From NCBI RefSeq assembly GCF_003201775.1, contig NZ_QJJZ01000001.1, positions 319,233 through 383,232 on the forward strand: a stretch of 64,000 nucleotides of DNA, in the 5' to 3' direction. The first letter of the stretch is position 1. Each line of letters opens with the position of its first letter. Under the pieces are notes generated by a model. The model searched no databases and was not told where the DNA came from. It worked only from the letters and a program-made list of their open reading frames with translations. Shown here piece after piece: positions 18,490-27,132 of the stretch. This DNA comes from Arenibacter sp. ARW7G5Y1. Lineage in GTDB: Bacteria; Bacteroidota; Bacteroidia; Flavobacteriales; Flavobacteriaceae. A program made the position numbers and the translations under genes.

Positions 18490-19449
18490 TTAAAGTTCTT
18501 CAACGAATTTTAATGCCCTTTTTTCTGTATAGGTAATATTTTTTTCGTCATAAAAGCCTACATGGCCCCCGTACAATGGCTGTTCAAATTGTACGTAACT
18601 ATTTTCCCCAGCTTCTTTGGATGGATAACATTGTTCCCCTAAAAAGGAATCATTTTGTGCATTTATTATTAGGGTGGGGGTTTTAATGGAATGGATGAAT
18701 TGTTGGGAGCTGGATTTCTGGTAATAATCCAAGGCATCCCTAAATCCATGGGCCCGGCTGGTATAAATGTCATCAAAATCCTTTAGGGTTTTTATCTTTG
18801 AAATTTCCAAATTACTTATCTTCTCTGGAAAAAGATCCTGTTTTGTCCGCAGTTTTGCTATTAGATGTTTCTTAAATCGTGTGGCGTACAATGTGTTCTT
18901 AGGTTTTAGAAGTTCCAAGAGTGAACTGTATAAGTTGCATGGAACCGATACTGCGACCGCTCCCTTAATTTCTTTAGGAACCGACCTGTCTTCTCCCAAA
19001 TATTTTAGGGTCATATTACCGCCTAGGCTAAATCCCTTTATGTAGATATTGGTATATTTTTTTTCGGTGAGCAGGTGGTTAATTACGGCTGCCAAATCTT
19101 CCGTGGCCCCGGAATGATAAGATCGGTAAAGTCTATTGGGTTCACCACTGCACCCTCTATAATTTACGGCACAGGCGTCAATGCCATGGATGTTGAACTG
19201 TTTTGCACTGCCAGTTATATAAGGTCTTTGGGCATTGCCTTCCAGCCCGTGTAAAAGGATTACCACTGAGGTGGTAGGGTGGGTGGCATAACTCCAATCC
19301 AAATCCAAAAAATCCCCATCGTTCAGCTCTATACGTTCCCTTGTTTGGTCCAGTCCATCCACCTTTCTAATCAATCCGGCATAGATAGTTGAGAAATGTC
19401 CATTTTTAAAGGGGAATGGAGGATTGTATCTTGAAGGTATTAAGGACAT
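18490..19449 (-). CDS. YheT-type alpha/beta hydrolase
   Basis: A 319-residue protein of the UPF0017/YheT esterase-like family. The N-terminal YNPPFPFKNGHFSTIY is the family hallmark. The alpha/beta fold shows HGLEG (67-71), the nucleophile elbow KGFSLGGN (Ser141), an Asp in INAQNDSFL and a His in YGGHVGF, so the triad is complete. No signal peptide is seen, so it is probably cytoplasmic. The physiological substrate is unknown; related proteins hydrolyse short acyl esters. Confidence 0.9.
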   Translation of the reverse strand: MSLIPSRYNPPFPFKNGHFSTIYAGLIRKVDGLDQTRERIELNDGDFLDLDWSYATHPTTSVVILLHGLEGNAQRPYITGSAKQFNIHGIDACAVNYRGCSGEPNRLYRSYHSGATEDLAAVINHLLTEKKYTNIYIKGFSLGGNMTLKYLGEDRSVPKEIKGAVAVSVPCNLYSSLLELLKPKNTLYATRFKKHLIAKLRTKQDLFPEKISNLEISKIKTLKDFDDIYTSRAHGFRDALDYYQKSSSQQFIHSIKTPTLIINAQNDSFLGEQCYPSKEAGENSYVQFEQPLYGGHVGFYDEKNITYTEKRALKFVEEL

Positions 19450-19680
19450 TGGGAATTTTCTAAAGGGGTTGTAGCATTAAAAGCATTTGGCAGCAAGATA
19501 AGCTTATCCTATAATTTTTCAAAGATCGGTTGCCTCTGTGTAAAAGGAGGGGAACATAGGTATTTTATTTTTTTTGGAATATGGCATAAAATTGTTGAAA
19601 ATTTTAGTTAATTAGTGCTAGAGGCAAATTAAATATATTGATTTGTTAATCATTATGGTGTTGTTTCAACATATTTTTAT

Positions 19681-19704
19681 ATTTTCGTTAACGTTAACGA
19701 AAAT
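19681..19704. promoter_or_regulatory. 24-bp perfect palindrome, probable LacI operator 1
   Basis: ATTTTCGTTAAC is followed by its exact reverse complement. The 18-bp core TTCGTTAACGTTAACGAA recurs upstream of susC (30250-30267). The centre has the AACGTT/CG step typical of LacI-family sites. It lies 15 bp before the start of the first DUF1080 gene and overlaps a -7-like TATTTTCG (19680-19687), a placement that fits repression. The LacI gene at 24260 is the likely binder (inference). Confidence 0.8.
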
Positions 19705-19719
19705 TAATTTTTAAATGTT

Positions 19720-21102
19720 ATGATCAATAGAAAATTAACCAAGTCAATCTTGGTATTACTGCTTCATTTTGCTATTTGCAACTCTTTTGCCCAAGAAGGA
19801 TGGGAATCACTTTTAAATGGTAAGGATTTTTCCAATTTTGAACAACTGAACGGAAACGCAAAGTATAAAATTGAAAAAGGGGAAATGATCGGAACCTCTA
19901 GGCTGAATACCCCCAATAGTTTTATGGCCACTAAAAAGGCCTATGGCGATTTTATTTTGGAGTTTGATGTATTTGTTGAAAATGGACTTAATTCCGGAGT
20001 TCAATTTCGAAGCTTGAGCCTTCCCGAGTATATGGATGGTAGGGTGCATGGATATCAATGTGAAATTGAAACCAGTGATAGAAAATGGGCCGGTGGAATA
20101 TATGATGAGGCAAGAAGGGGATGGTTATATCCTTTGTCCAGAAATACCAAAGGACAAAATGCTTTTAAACCTGGGGAATGGAACCATTATAGAATTGAGG
20201 CCATAGGCAATAATATTAGAACTTGGATAAACGGGATACAATGTGCCAATCTGGTAGATGATGCTACGGCAAAAGGATTTATTGCTTTTCAGGTTCATTC
20301 CATACACGACCCTAGTTTGGAAGGCAAAATAGTGAAATGGAAGAATATTAGAATAAAAACATCCGACTTGGAAAAGGAACGGAGGCCGGTGGCGTTATAT
20401 GCCCCCGAAATAAGTTATCTGCAAAATCGGTTGACCCCAAATGAAGTTAGGAAAGGCTGGCGATTATTGTGGGATGGAGCCACTTCTGAAGGTTGGCGCG
20501 GTGCCAAACTAAGTGCGTTTCCAGATAAAGGTTGGATTATGGAAGACGGTGTACTAAGTGTTCTGTCGTCCGGAGGTGCGGAATCTAGAAATGGTGGGGA
20601 TATTGTGACAACGGAGGCTTTTAGCAATTTTGAATTAAGTATAGACTTTAAATTGACCAAAGGGGCCAATAGCGGCATTAAATATTTTGTTGATCCCAAT
20701 CTTAACATGGGTGAAGGTTCTGCCATTGGTCTGGAGTTTCAGGTGTTGGACGATAAGGAACATCCGGATGCCAAAAAAGGAAAAAATGGCAATAGGACCG
20801 TGGGATCCCTATACGATCTGATCCGCGCAGAAAATTTTGAAAATTCAAGAGGCAAGAACTTTAATGGGGTAGGTAAATGGAACAATGCCCGGATTGTTGT
20901 TAAGGGTGGACATGTTGAACATTGGCTCAATAATGTAAAGGTGGTGGAATACGACCGGTTTAGCCAGATGTTTAAGGCATTGGTGGAAAAAAGTAAGTAT
21001 GAAAAATGGGAAAACTTTGGAACGATCCCATCAGGGAGGATCCTATTGCAGGATCACGGGGACCATGTTTCCTTTAGAAGTATAAAAATTCGTGAGTTTT
21101 AA
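19720..21102 (+). CDS. Double DUF1080 protein (3-keto-glycoside hydrolase/lyase family)
   Basis: A 460-residue exported protein with a signal peptide (to about residue 24, ICNSFAQ) and two DUF1080 domains, roughly residues 28-213 and 243-460. Each is a LamG-like jelly roll with the family pattern [20 protein letters not shown] or [16 protein letters not shown], then NSGVQFRS or NSGIKYFV, then [20 protein letters not shown] or its weaker copy. DUF1080 proteins act on 3-keto-glycosides made by Gfo/Idh/MocA-type oxidoreductases, and such an oxidoreductase is the next gene. It is the first gene of the plus arm, directly behind operator 1. Whether both domains are active cannot be told here. Confidence 0.88.
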   Translation: MINRKLTKSILVLLLHFAICNSFAQEGWESLLNGKDFSNFEQLNGNAKYKIEKGEMIGTSRLNTPNSFMATKKAYGDFILEFDVFVENGLNSGVQFRSLSLPEYMDGRVHGYQCEIETSDRKWAGGIYDEARRGWLYPLSRNTKGQNAFKPGEWNHYRIEAIGNNIRTWINGIQCANLVDDATAKGFIAFQVHSIHDPSLEGKIVKWKNIRIKTSDLEKERRPVALYAPEISYLQNRLTPNEVRKGWRLLWDGATSEGWRGAKLSAFPDKGWIMEDGVLSVLSSGGAESRNGGDIVTTEAFSNFELSIDFKLTKGANSGIKYFVDPNLNMGEGSAIGLEFQVLDDKEHPDAKKGKNGNRTVGSLYDLIRAENFENSRGKNFNGVGKWNNARIVVKGGHVEHWLNNVKVVEYDRFSQMFKALVEKSKYEKWENFGTIPSGRILLQDHGDHVSFRSIKIREF

Positions 21103-21130
21103 AATAGGTTCAATTCAAAACACTAAGATT

Positions 21131-22489
21131 ATGGGTGAAGGACGTAGAAATTTTATTAAAAAAACAGCATTGGCCTCAGGGGGAATAGCTTTGGGGGTCA
21201 ACTCTATGAGTGCTAAAAGTTACAGTAAGATCATTGGAGCCAATGACCGTGTAAGGGTAGGGATTGCGGGATTTTCCAATAGGGCCAAAGGGGCCTTGAT
21301 TCCGGCATTTTTGGGGCATCACAAAAAACAGAATTTTGAAATTGTGGGGGTTTCCGATATTTGGAACCGAAGAAGGGATGAAGGAGCGGCCTTCCTGAAG
21401 GAGAAAACTGGGGAAAAGATGAAGGTTTGGAGAAACCATGATGAAATGTATGATGAAAATAAAATTGATGCCGTTATAATTTCCACGCCAGATTTTCAAC
21501 ATGCCCTGCATACCGTGCAAGCGGCCAATGCCAAAAAGGATGTTTATGTAGAAAAACCCTTTGCCGAAACAATGGATGATGCAAGGGTTGGTAAAAAGGC
21601 GGTCCAGGATTCCGGAATTGTGTTTCAAATTGGTTCGCAAAGACGAAGTGGAAAGAATTACCACGCAGCCAACGATTATATTAAGTCCGGTAAATTTGGA
21701 GATATCGTAATGGTTGAAATGAGTTGGAATGTTAATCAACCGGACAGATGGCGCTTGCCAGAATTGACCGGTCAAATTAAGGAATCGGATACCGATTGGA
21801 AGCGTTATTTAATGAACAGGCCTTATGAGCCATGGGATCCCCGAAAGTACTTGGAGTATAGATTGTTTTGGCCATTTTCTTCCGGAATCCCCGGACAGTG
21901 GATGTCCCACCAGATTGATACCGTACATTGGTTTACGGGACTGAACCATCCAAGAAGTGTTGCTGCCAATGGAGGAATCTATCTTTGGAAAGATGGAAGA
22001 AAGAATTACGATACCATGACAGCTGTATTCGATTATGGCCCATTGGATGACCTTTCCAAAGGTTTCCAGGTAGTATATTCTTCCAGGTTTACCAATTCTG
22101 CAGGGGGTATCAAGGAAATTTATTATTCCAATGGAGGGGAATTAAACCTAGACACCAATAAAGTGAGCCCCAATGGTGGGTTAAAAGCTTCCCATGCCAA
22201 TAAAATGGGTATGCAGGAAAATCAATTGTCAGAATTTGATCTATCGGACAGTGCCGTTCAGGTGGTTACCTCTGCCGATACCGGTGCCGATAATATGACC
22301 TCAATGCATATGTTGAATTGGATGGAATGCGTGAGGAGCAGAAAGGAAACAAATGGTCCAATAGATGCAGCCTACAATCATTCCATTGCCAATATAATGA
22401 CCACCGCAGCCCTTAGGACGGGATTAAAATCCACTTTCGATGAGAAGGCTCAAGATGTTTTGGCGGGGGATAAGGTTTTCACGTATTAA
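21131..22489 (+). CDS. Tat-exported Gfo/Idh/MocA family oxidoreductase
   Basis: A 452-residue NAD(P)-type oxidoreductase. The N-terminus MGEGRRNFIKKTALASGG is a twin-arginine signal, so the enzyme is folded and loaded with cofactor before export. The Rossmann part begins DRVRVGIAGFSNR, the conserved EKP motif is at residues 141-143, and the C-terminal domain carries GQWMSHQIDTVHW. The start at 21131 is chosen because it puts the RR motif at the N-terminus and clears the previous stop at 21102; a longer frame from 21092 overlaps it. In context it probably oxidises the C3 hydroxyl of a glycoside to the 3-keto form, or acts in the reverse direction. This role is inferred. Confidence 0.9.
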   Translation: MGEGRRNFIKKTALASGGIALGVNSMSAKSYSKIIGANDRVRVGIAGFSNRAKGALIPAFLGHHKKQNFEIVGVSDIWNRRRDEGAAFLKEKTGEKMKVWRNHDEMYDENKIDAVIISTPDFQHALHTVQAANAKKDVYVEKPFAETMDDARVGKKAVQDSGIVFQIGSQRRSGKNYHAANDYIKSGKFGDIVMVEMSWNVNQPDRWRLPELTGQIKESDTDWKRYLMNRPYEPWDPRKYLEYRLFWPFSSGIPGQWMSHQIDTVHWFTGLNHPRSVAANGGIYLWKDGRKNYDTMTAVFDYGPLDDLSKGFQVVYSSRFTNSAGGIKEIYYSNGGELNLDTNKVSPNGGLKASHANKMGMQENQLSEFDLSDSAVQVVTSADTGADNMTSMHMLNWMECVRSRKETNGPIDAAYNHSIANIMTTAALRTGLKSTFDEKAQDVLAGDKVFTY

Positions 22490-22508
22490 TTTTAAAATCG
22501 ATAATGAT

Positions 22509-23573
22509 ATGAATAAAATAAATTTCAGTTATATACTCATTCTTATGGTGATTTCCTCCTGTAAGGATAAGGTGGAAAAGGGGAATGTTGCAGAACCTTC
22601 GCCAAAGATGGATCAGGTTACCTTTGTAACGGACGAAAAGAACAAAAAGGTAGATGTGTTAATAGATGGAGATTTGTTTACCAGTTATGTCTACGATGGT
22701 AAAACCCCCAAACCCGTTCTTTATCCGGTAATTACTAAAAGTGGTAATAAAATAACCAGGGGATTTCCCATAGAACCTGTAAAGGGGGAAAGGGTGGATC
22801 ATCCTCACCATGTTGGGATATGGTTTAATTATGGAGACGTAAACGGCTTGGATTTTTGGAACAATTCCTATGCCATAAAGGCGGAGGATAAACATAAATA
22901 CGGAACCATAAACCATCGGCAAATTGTAGAAGCCAATGCGGAAAAGGGCACCCTAATTGCCAAGGCTAGTTGGGATACATCGGACAATAAAAATCTATTG
23001 GAGGAAACAACGGAATTTGCCTTTAGCCAAGATGGGAATACTAGGAAAATTGTAAGAACCACTACCTTAAAAGCCTTGGAAGATGTATCCTTTAAGGATA
23101 ATAAAGAAGGAATGATCGCTATTCGGGTAACAAGGGGGCTGGAGCTTCCTTCCGATAAACCATCTATATTTATGGATGCCAACGGGATACCTACCGAAGT
23201 CGAGGCCTTGAACAATGAGGGTGTTAATGGGAATTATTTAACCAGTGAAGGAAAGACTGGTGAGGAAGCCTGGGGAACCCGGGCCAAATGGACTACTCTA
23301 TACGGTAAGGTAGATGAGGAGCCCGTTTCGGTGACCATAATGGATCATCCCAATAATGTTGGTTATCCTACCTATTGGCATGCCCGTGGTTACGGACTTT
23401 TTGCAGCTAATCCATTGGGACAAGAGGTGTTTTCGGAAGGAAAGGAAAAATTGAATTTCACTTTGGCCAAAGGGGAGTCCGTAACCTTCAAATATTCCAT
23501 CCTGGTTCACAACGGTGACCAATTGACACCAGATTCACTGAACGGATATTTTTCCGATTTTAGCGAAAATTAA
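22509..23573 (+). CDS. DUF6807 (PmoA-family) lipoprotein
   Basis: A 354-residue protein. The signal MNKINFSYILILMVISSC gives a lipid Cys18. The mature part belongs to the family annotated PmoA/DUF6807, recognised by RVDHPHHVGIWFNYGDVNGL, FWNN, and DHPNNVGYPTYWHARGYGLF near the C-terminus. The name comes from an old match to methane monooxygenase; it does not imply methane oxidation. Members sit in sugar-utilisation clusters beside DUF1080 and Gfo/Idh/MocA genes, and the repeated His-rich motifs suggest a catalytic or metal role. The start at 22509 leaves a 19-bp gap after the previous gene; a longer frame from 22440 overlaps it and hides the signal. Confidence 0.85.
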   Translation: MNKINFSYILILMVISSCKDKVEKGNVAEPSPKMDQVTFVTDEKNKKVDVLIDGDLFTSYVYDGKTPKPVLYPVITKSGNKITRGFPIEPVKGERVDHPHHVGIWFNYGDVNGLDFWNNSYAIKAEDKHKYGTINHRQIVEANAEKGTLIAKASWDTSDNKNLLEETTEFAFSQDGNTRKIVRTTTLKALEDVSFKDNKEGMIAIRVTRGLELPSDKPSIFMDANGIPTEVEALNNEGVNGNYLTSEGKTGEEAWGTRAKWTTLYGKVDEEPVSVTIMDHPNNVGYPTYWHARGYGLFAANPLGQEVFSEGKEKLNFTLAKGESVTFKYSILVHNGDQLTPDSLNGYFSDFSEN

Positions 23574-23583
23574 TACAGCGGCT

Positions 23584-24189
23584 ATGAAACATGCTATGGT
23601 TTTATTACTTTTTCTAACTTTTGGCACAAGTGGAATGTCCCAGGTTTTGGATAGGACAACCATGTACACCTTGTTTGATGGAAAAGCATTGGAGTCTTGG
23701 AAAATACCGGATGGAGGGGAATGGACAGTAAAAAAGGGTAAAATAATAGCCAAGAATAATCCTGGTAAAAAAGGTTCCATACTTTGGACCAATGAAAGTT
23801 ATAATGACTTTGTGGTACAGTTGGATTTTAAAATGATAAAGGGGAATATAGATTCTGGCATATTTATGCGGGGAGAGGATAAAAACAACCCACAGATCCA
23901 AATTGGAGTATCGGGCTCCCTTAAAAGGGATATGACCGGATCGCCTTACGTACCTGGTGCCGGTTATCCCGTGGAAGCGAAGAATATAAACAGATTACTC
24001 CGTTTAAAGGGGTGGAATACTATCAGGGCCCGTGCAGTGAACAATAAATACACCGTTTGGCTAAATGGAGAGGAAGTAATGAACTATACTTTGGATAATG
24101 CCAATTTGCAAGGCCCGATCGGAATCCAATTGCATCCGGGGAGGGAAATGGAAATACATTTTAAAAAAGTAGTTATAGGCAAGCTTTAA
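23584..24189 (+). CDS. Single-domain DUF1080 protein
   Basis: A 201-residue exported protein, signal peptide to about residue 20 (FGTSGMSQ), then one DUF1080 jelly-roll domain: TLFDGKALESWKIPDGGEWT, NDFVVQLDFKMIKGNIDSGI, GWNTIRARAVNNKYTVWLNG and GPIGIQLHPG. It is ten bases after the DUF6807 gene and part of the same operon. The family includes enzymes that cleave 3-keto-glucosides by elimination or hydrolysis. Having one single-domain and one double-domain member in the locus suggests different substrates or steps. Confidence 0.88.
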   Translation: MKHAMVLLLFLTFGTSGMSQVLDRTTMYTLFDGKALESWKIPDGGEWTVKKGKIIAKNNPGKKGSILWTNESYNDFVVQLDFKMIKGNIDSGIFMRGEDKNNPQIQIGVSGSLKRDMTGSPYVPGAGYPVEAKNINRLLRLKGWNTIRARAVNNKYTVWLNGEEVMNYTLDNANLQGPIGIQLHPGREMEIHFKKVVIGKL

Positions 24190-24259
24190 ACGGAATCAAG
24201 TTGTAATTTTAGCACCTTTTTGTAATGCCCTTACAATGTTAATCTAAGGAAGCTGGTCT

Positions 24260-25309
24260 ATGGACAATACTATTGGAATCAAACAAATTGCCAGACTTGC
24301 CAATGTCTCCATTGGTACGGTAGATAGGGTGTTGCATAATAGGCCTGGGGTGTCCAAAGCCACAAGGGACAAGATAAAGACTATCATCAAAGAGACCGGA
24401 TATAAAAAGAACACGGTGGCCAGTCGCCTTAATTTGGCAGGACGGAAGAAATTGAAAATAGCCGTGCTTATACCGGAGGTGTCCAGTAATTGGAGTTATT
24501 GGGAACTTCCTAAAAAAGGTATCGAGAAGGCTGTGGAGGAATTAAGTGAGATGGGCATTGTTGTTTCCTATTACTATTTTACAGATCCCTTCTCCTTTAT
24601 AGAAATGGGCGATGTTGTTTTGAATAAAAAATATGATGCCTTGGTGACGGTCCCATTTTTTATGGTGGAATGTAACAATCTTTTAAGTAAGGCCAAGGCC
24701 GAAAAAATGCCAGTGGTCTTTATGGATACAGAGATCAAATTGGACTATCCTTCTTATTTTATTCGCCAGAATTCACATAATGCCGGAAAGGTTGCCGGAA
24801 GGCTTTTACACGGGTTGGTAGGAACCGAAGGGCTCTATTCTGTTATCAATATAGTAACGGAAAGGGGATTACATGCCAATAATCAACAAAGGGAAAATGG
24901 CTTTAGGGAATTCTTTGCAACGAATTTCAAGGGTAAGCCAATCTCCATCATGACCATTAATCACCCAATAGATAGGCCTTTTGAAATTAATCCTGAAATA
25001 GAAGAATGGTTTAAGGATCCCAGACGAAAGGGAATTTTTGTTACCAATGCAAGATCTTATTTAATTCCAGGGATACTGAAAACCTATAACGTTTCCAATG
25101 TCTCAGTGGTGGGGTTTGATCTACACCATGATAATCTTGAATGTCTAAAAAAGCAGGAAATTAACTTTCTTATCAATCAAAAGCCGGAATATCAAGGATA
25201 TACCGCTATTAAGGGCATGTTCAAATATCTTACGGAACAGGACCCCTCAGATTTAAATATGGATGTCCCTGTAGAAATAATTGTACAGGAAAATTGCGAG
25301 TCTTTTTAA
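24260..25309 (+). CDS. LacI family transcriptional regulator
   Basis: A 349-residue regulator. Residues 6-55 form the LacI helix-turn-helix (GIKQIARLANVSIGTVDRVL and the hinge NTVASRLNLAGRKK). Residues 65-340 are a periplasmic-binding-protein-like sensor of the sugar-binding type (LKIAVLIPEVSSNWSYWELP, SVVGFDLHHDN). It is the last gene of the plus arm, 70 bp after the DUF1080 gene, and faces the susCD arm. The two identical palindrome cores at the outer ends of the locus are its expected operators; the inducer is probably a sugar released by the pathway. Both statements are inference from position. Confidence 0.92.
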   Translation: MDNTIGIKQIARLANVSIGTVDRVLHNRPGVSKATRDKIKTIIKETGYKKNTVASRLNLAGRKKLKIAVLIPEVSSNWSYWELPKKGIEKAVEELSEMGIVVSYYYFTDPFSFIEMGDVVLNKKYDALVTVPFFMVECNNLLSKAKAEKMPVVFMDTEIKLDYPSYFIRQNSHNAGKVAGRLLHGLVGTEGLYSVINIVTERGLHANNQQRENGFREFFATNFKGKPISIMTINHPIDRPFEINPEIEEWFKDPRRKGIFVTNARSYLIPGILKTYNVSNVSVVGFDLHHDNLECLKKQEINFLINQKPEYQGYTAIKGMFKYLTEQDPSDLNMDVPVEIIVQENCESF

Positions 25310-25372
25310 GTTCCAAGTTGGGAATAGGATTCAATTATTGCAATCCCACCTGCCCCCACTTCCATTAAAAAA

Positions 25373-25397
25373 AGGCCTCCATTAAATTTGGAGGCCT
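25373..25397 (-). terminator. Terminator of the susCD transcript
   Basis: AGGCCTCCA pairs with TGGAGGCCT across a short AT loop. Read on the minus strand, the stem is followed by a run of seven T. On the plus strand there is no T-run, so it mainly ends the susC-susD message. Confidence 0.8.
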
Positions 25398-25427
25398 CTA
25401 AACAAACTAAAATTAATTAACTAAAAA

Positions 25428-27092
25428 TTATTGTGGATAGCCTGGGTTTTGGGGATAACCTCCCAAAGTCCGGTCTATTTGTTCCTGTGGAATGGGCCTT
25501 AACACATGGTAATCCTGAATATTGGGCGCCGCAGTAGGATTATATAACCTAGTGCGCTCTACCAATTTTCCGGTTCTGGTCAAATCCCACCAGCGCCATC
25601 CTTCACCTATTAATTCACGTGCACGCTCATCTAAAATAAAATCTATATCAACATCACCAGCAGTAATTTCAATTGTAGCCTCTTGTCCGGGAACTGCCGA
25701 TCTTATCCGTACAACATTAATGTCATCGGCGGCACCGGGAGCATTATTTTGCTTTAACCTTGCTTCGGCACGCAATAAGTAGGCATCGGCCAAGCGCATT
25801 AAAATAAAATCGCGTTGCCCTTGTTCTTTCTGGCGATCGGGTCTAGTAGGGTCGATCCATTTGTTCATGGAAGGGAACAAACGTTCTGAATATTCGTCGT
25901 TTGTTATAGTAATATAGGGCTTCGTGTCCTGTCTAGATTGTGGCCAATCGATGTCTTTTCCAGGGCCAGGAATAAAAATAGCAGTATCGCCAATGGCCAA
26001 TGCCGCCCTTGCCGGTTCACCATTCTCCGGGTTTGCCGGTGTGGCAGGTTCATTTTTATTGGCATACCATACATGTTTAAATGATTTATCGTAACGCGTA
26101 TCTATATCCCTATCCCATAAACCTAGTGTAAAATCGGTAGGTCTAAATCTTTTCCAAGGTCTTCCATTCTCCGTATCTCGGGTCATTCCACGACGTACAT
26201 CGTATTCCTGTAGGAAATAAAGGTGCCCTCTATGTCCGTAGGGGTCAATTCCACTATCAACTTGTGACTTTGCATTAGTAACAACAAAGACCATTTCACT
26301 GTTTTCTTGGTTGTTAATATCCCATAAATCAGCAAAATCGTCCAAAAGTGAAAAACCATAATTGTTGATTACATTACTGAACAATGTTTCGGATCTTGAA
26401 GCGTCACTTCCTTCAGCAAATGATTTGTAGCTGCGGGTTAATAGCACTTTACCCAATAAAAACTCTGCCGCAGCCTTTGTAGCACGACCATAATCGGATT
26501 GCGAGTTGGGTAAGGTGGCTATAGCAAACTCGAGATCAGGAATGATGGCCTGGTTATAAATTTCTGCCTGAGGAGTTTTATTCGCTTCCACTTCTATCCC
26601 TTCTGTTTCCTCTAGACTAAGATGTGCATCCCCATAAGTGGTCACAATATTAAAGTAATAAAGAGCCCTTAGGAAACGCACCTCCGCTATACGCGAAGTT
26701 TTTTCCGCTTCATCCATTTCTATTCCGGCCGAACGGTTGATAACGCCATTGGCTTGGTTGATACCTCTGTACCAAGTGGCCCAGGCATCTCTTACCATTG
26801 AAGATGATGCGTTCAAACTGGTGTCATAGAAATTAAAAAATTTATGGCTACCATCCGCCCCATTATTATAAGTGTCCGTTCCGAAGACTGTCATTGTAAA
26901 GCCAATTTCCTGTCCATAAAAAGGTTTTAAGAGTGAATAAGTGGCATTCACGGCATCCTGAAAACCTTTTTCAGTTGTGTAATATGAAGCAGCCGAAACG
27001 TCTGTCACAAGCTCTTCTTCCAAAGATTTATCGCATGAATTGATTATGAACCCCAAGGTCAAAAACCAAATACAATATATTTTTCTTTTCAT
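25428..27092 (-). CDS. SusD/RagB family nutrient-binding lipoprotein
   Basis: A 554-residue outer-membrane lipoprotein. The signal MKRKIYCIWFLTLGFIINSC gives a lipid Cys20. Tetratricopeptide-like helices follow (TTEKGFQDAVNATYSLLKP, RIAEVRFLRALYYFNIVTTY), then the C-terminal SusD region with LRAEARLKQNNAPGAADDIN, ILDERARELIGEGWRWWDLT and RPIPQEQIDRT. It forms the lid that captures substrate for the SusC channel. A longer frame from 27146 overlaps the susC stop; the ATG at 27092 restores a normal signal and leaves 40 bp between the genes. The substrate cannot be told from sequence. Confidence 0.94.
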   Translation of the reverse strand: MKRKIYCIWFLTLGFIINSCDKSLEEELVTDVSAASYYTTEKGFQDAVNATYSLLKPFYGQEIGFTMTVFGTDTYNNGADGSHKFFNFYDTSLNASSSMVRDAWATWYRGINQANGVINRSAGIEMDEAEKTSRIAEVRFLRALYYFNIVTTYGDAHLSLEETEGIEVEANKTPQAEIYNQAIIPDLEFAIATLPNSQSDYGRATKAAAEFLLGKVLLTRSYKSFAEGSDASRSETLFSNVINNYGFSLLDDFADLWDINNQENSEMVFVVTNAKSQVDSGIDPYGHRGHLYFLQEYDVRRGMTRDTENGRPWKRFRPTDFTLGLWDRDIDTRYDKSFKHVWYANKNEPATPANPENGEPARAALAIGDTAIFIPGPGKDIDWPQSRQDTKPYITITNDEYSERLFPSMNKWIDPTRPDRQKEQGQRDFILMRLADAYLLRAEARLKQNNAPGAADDINVVRIRSAVPGQEATIEITAGDVDIDFILDERARELIGEGWRWWDLTRTGKLVERTRLYNPTAAPNIQDYHVLRPIPQEQIDRTLGGYPQNPGYPQ

Positions 27093-27132
27093 AATATTTT
27101 CAATTATCATTTTAATCTGATTTTTAAACTCC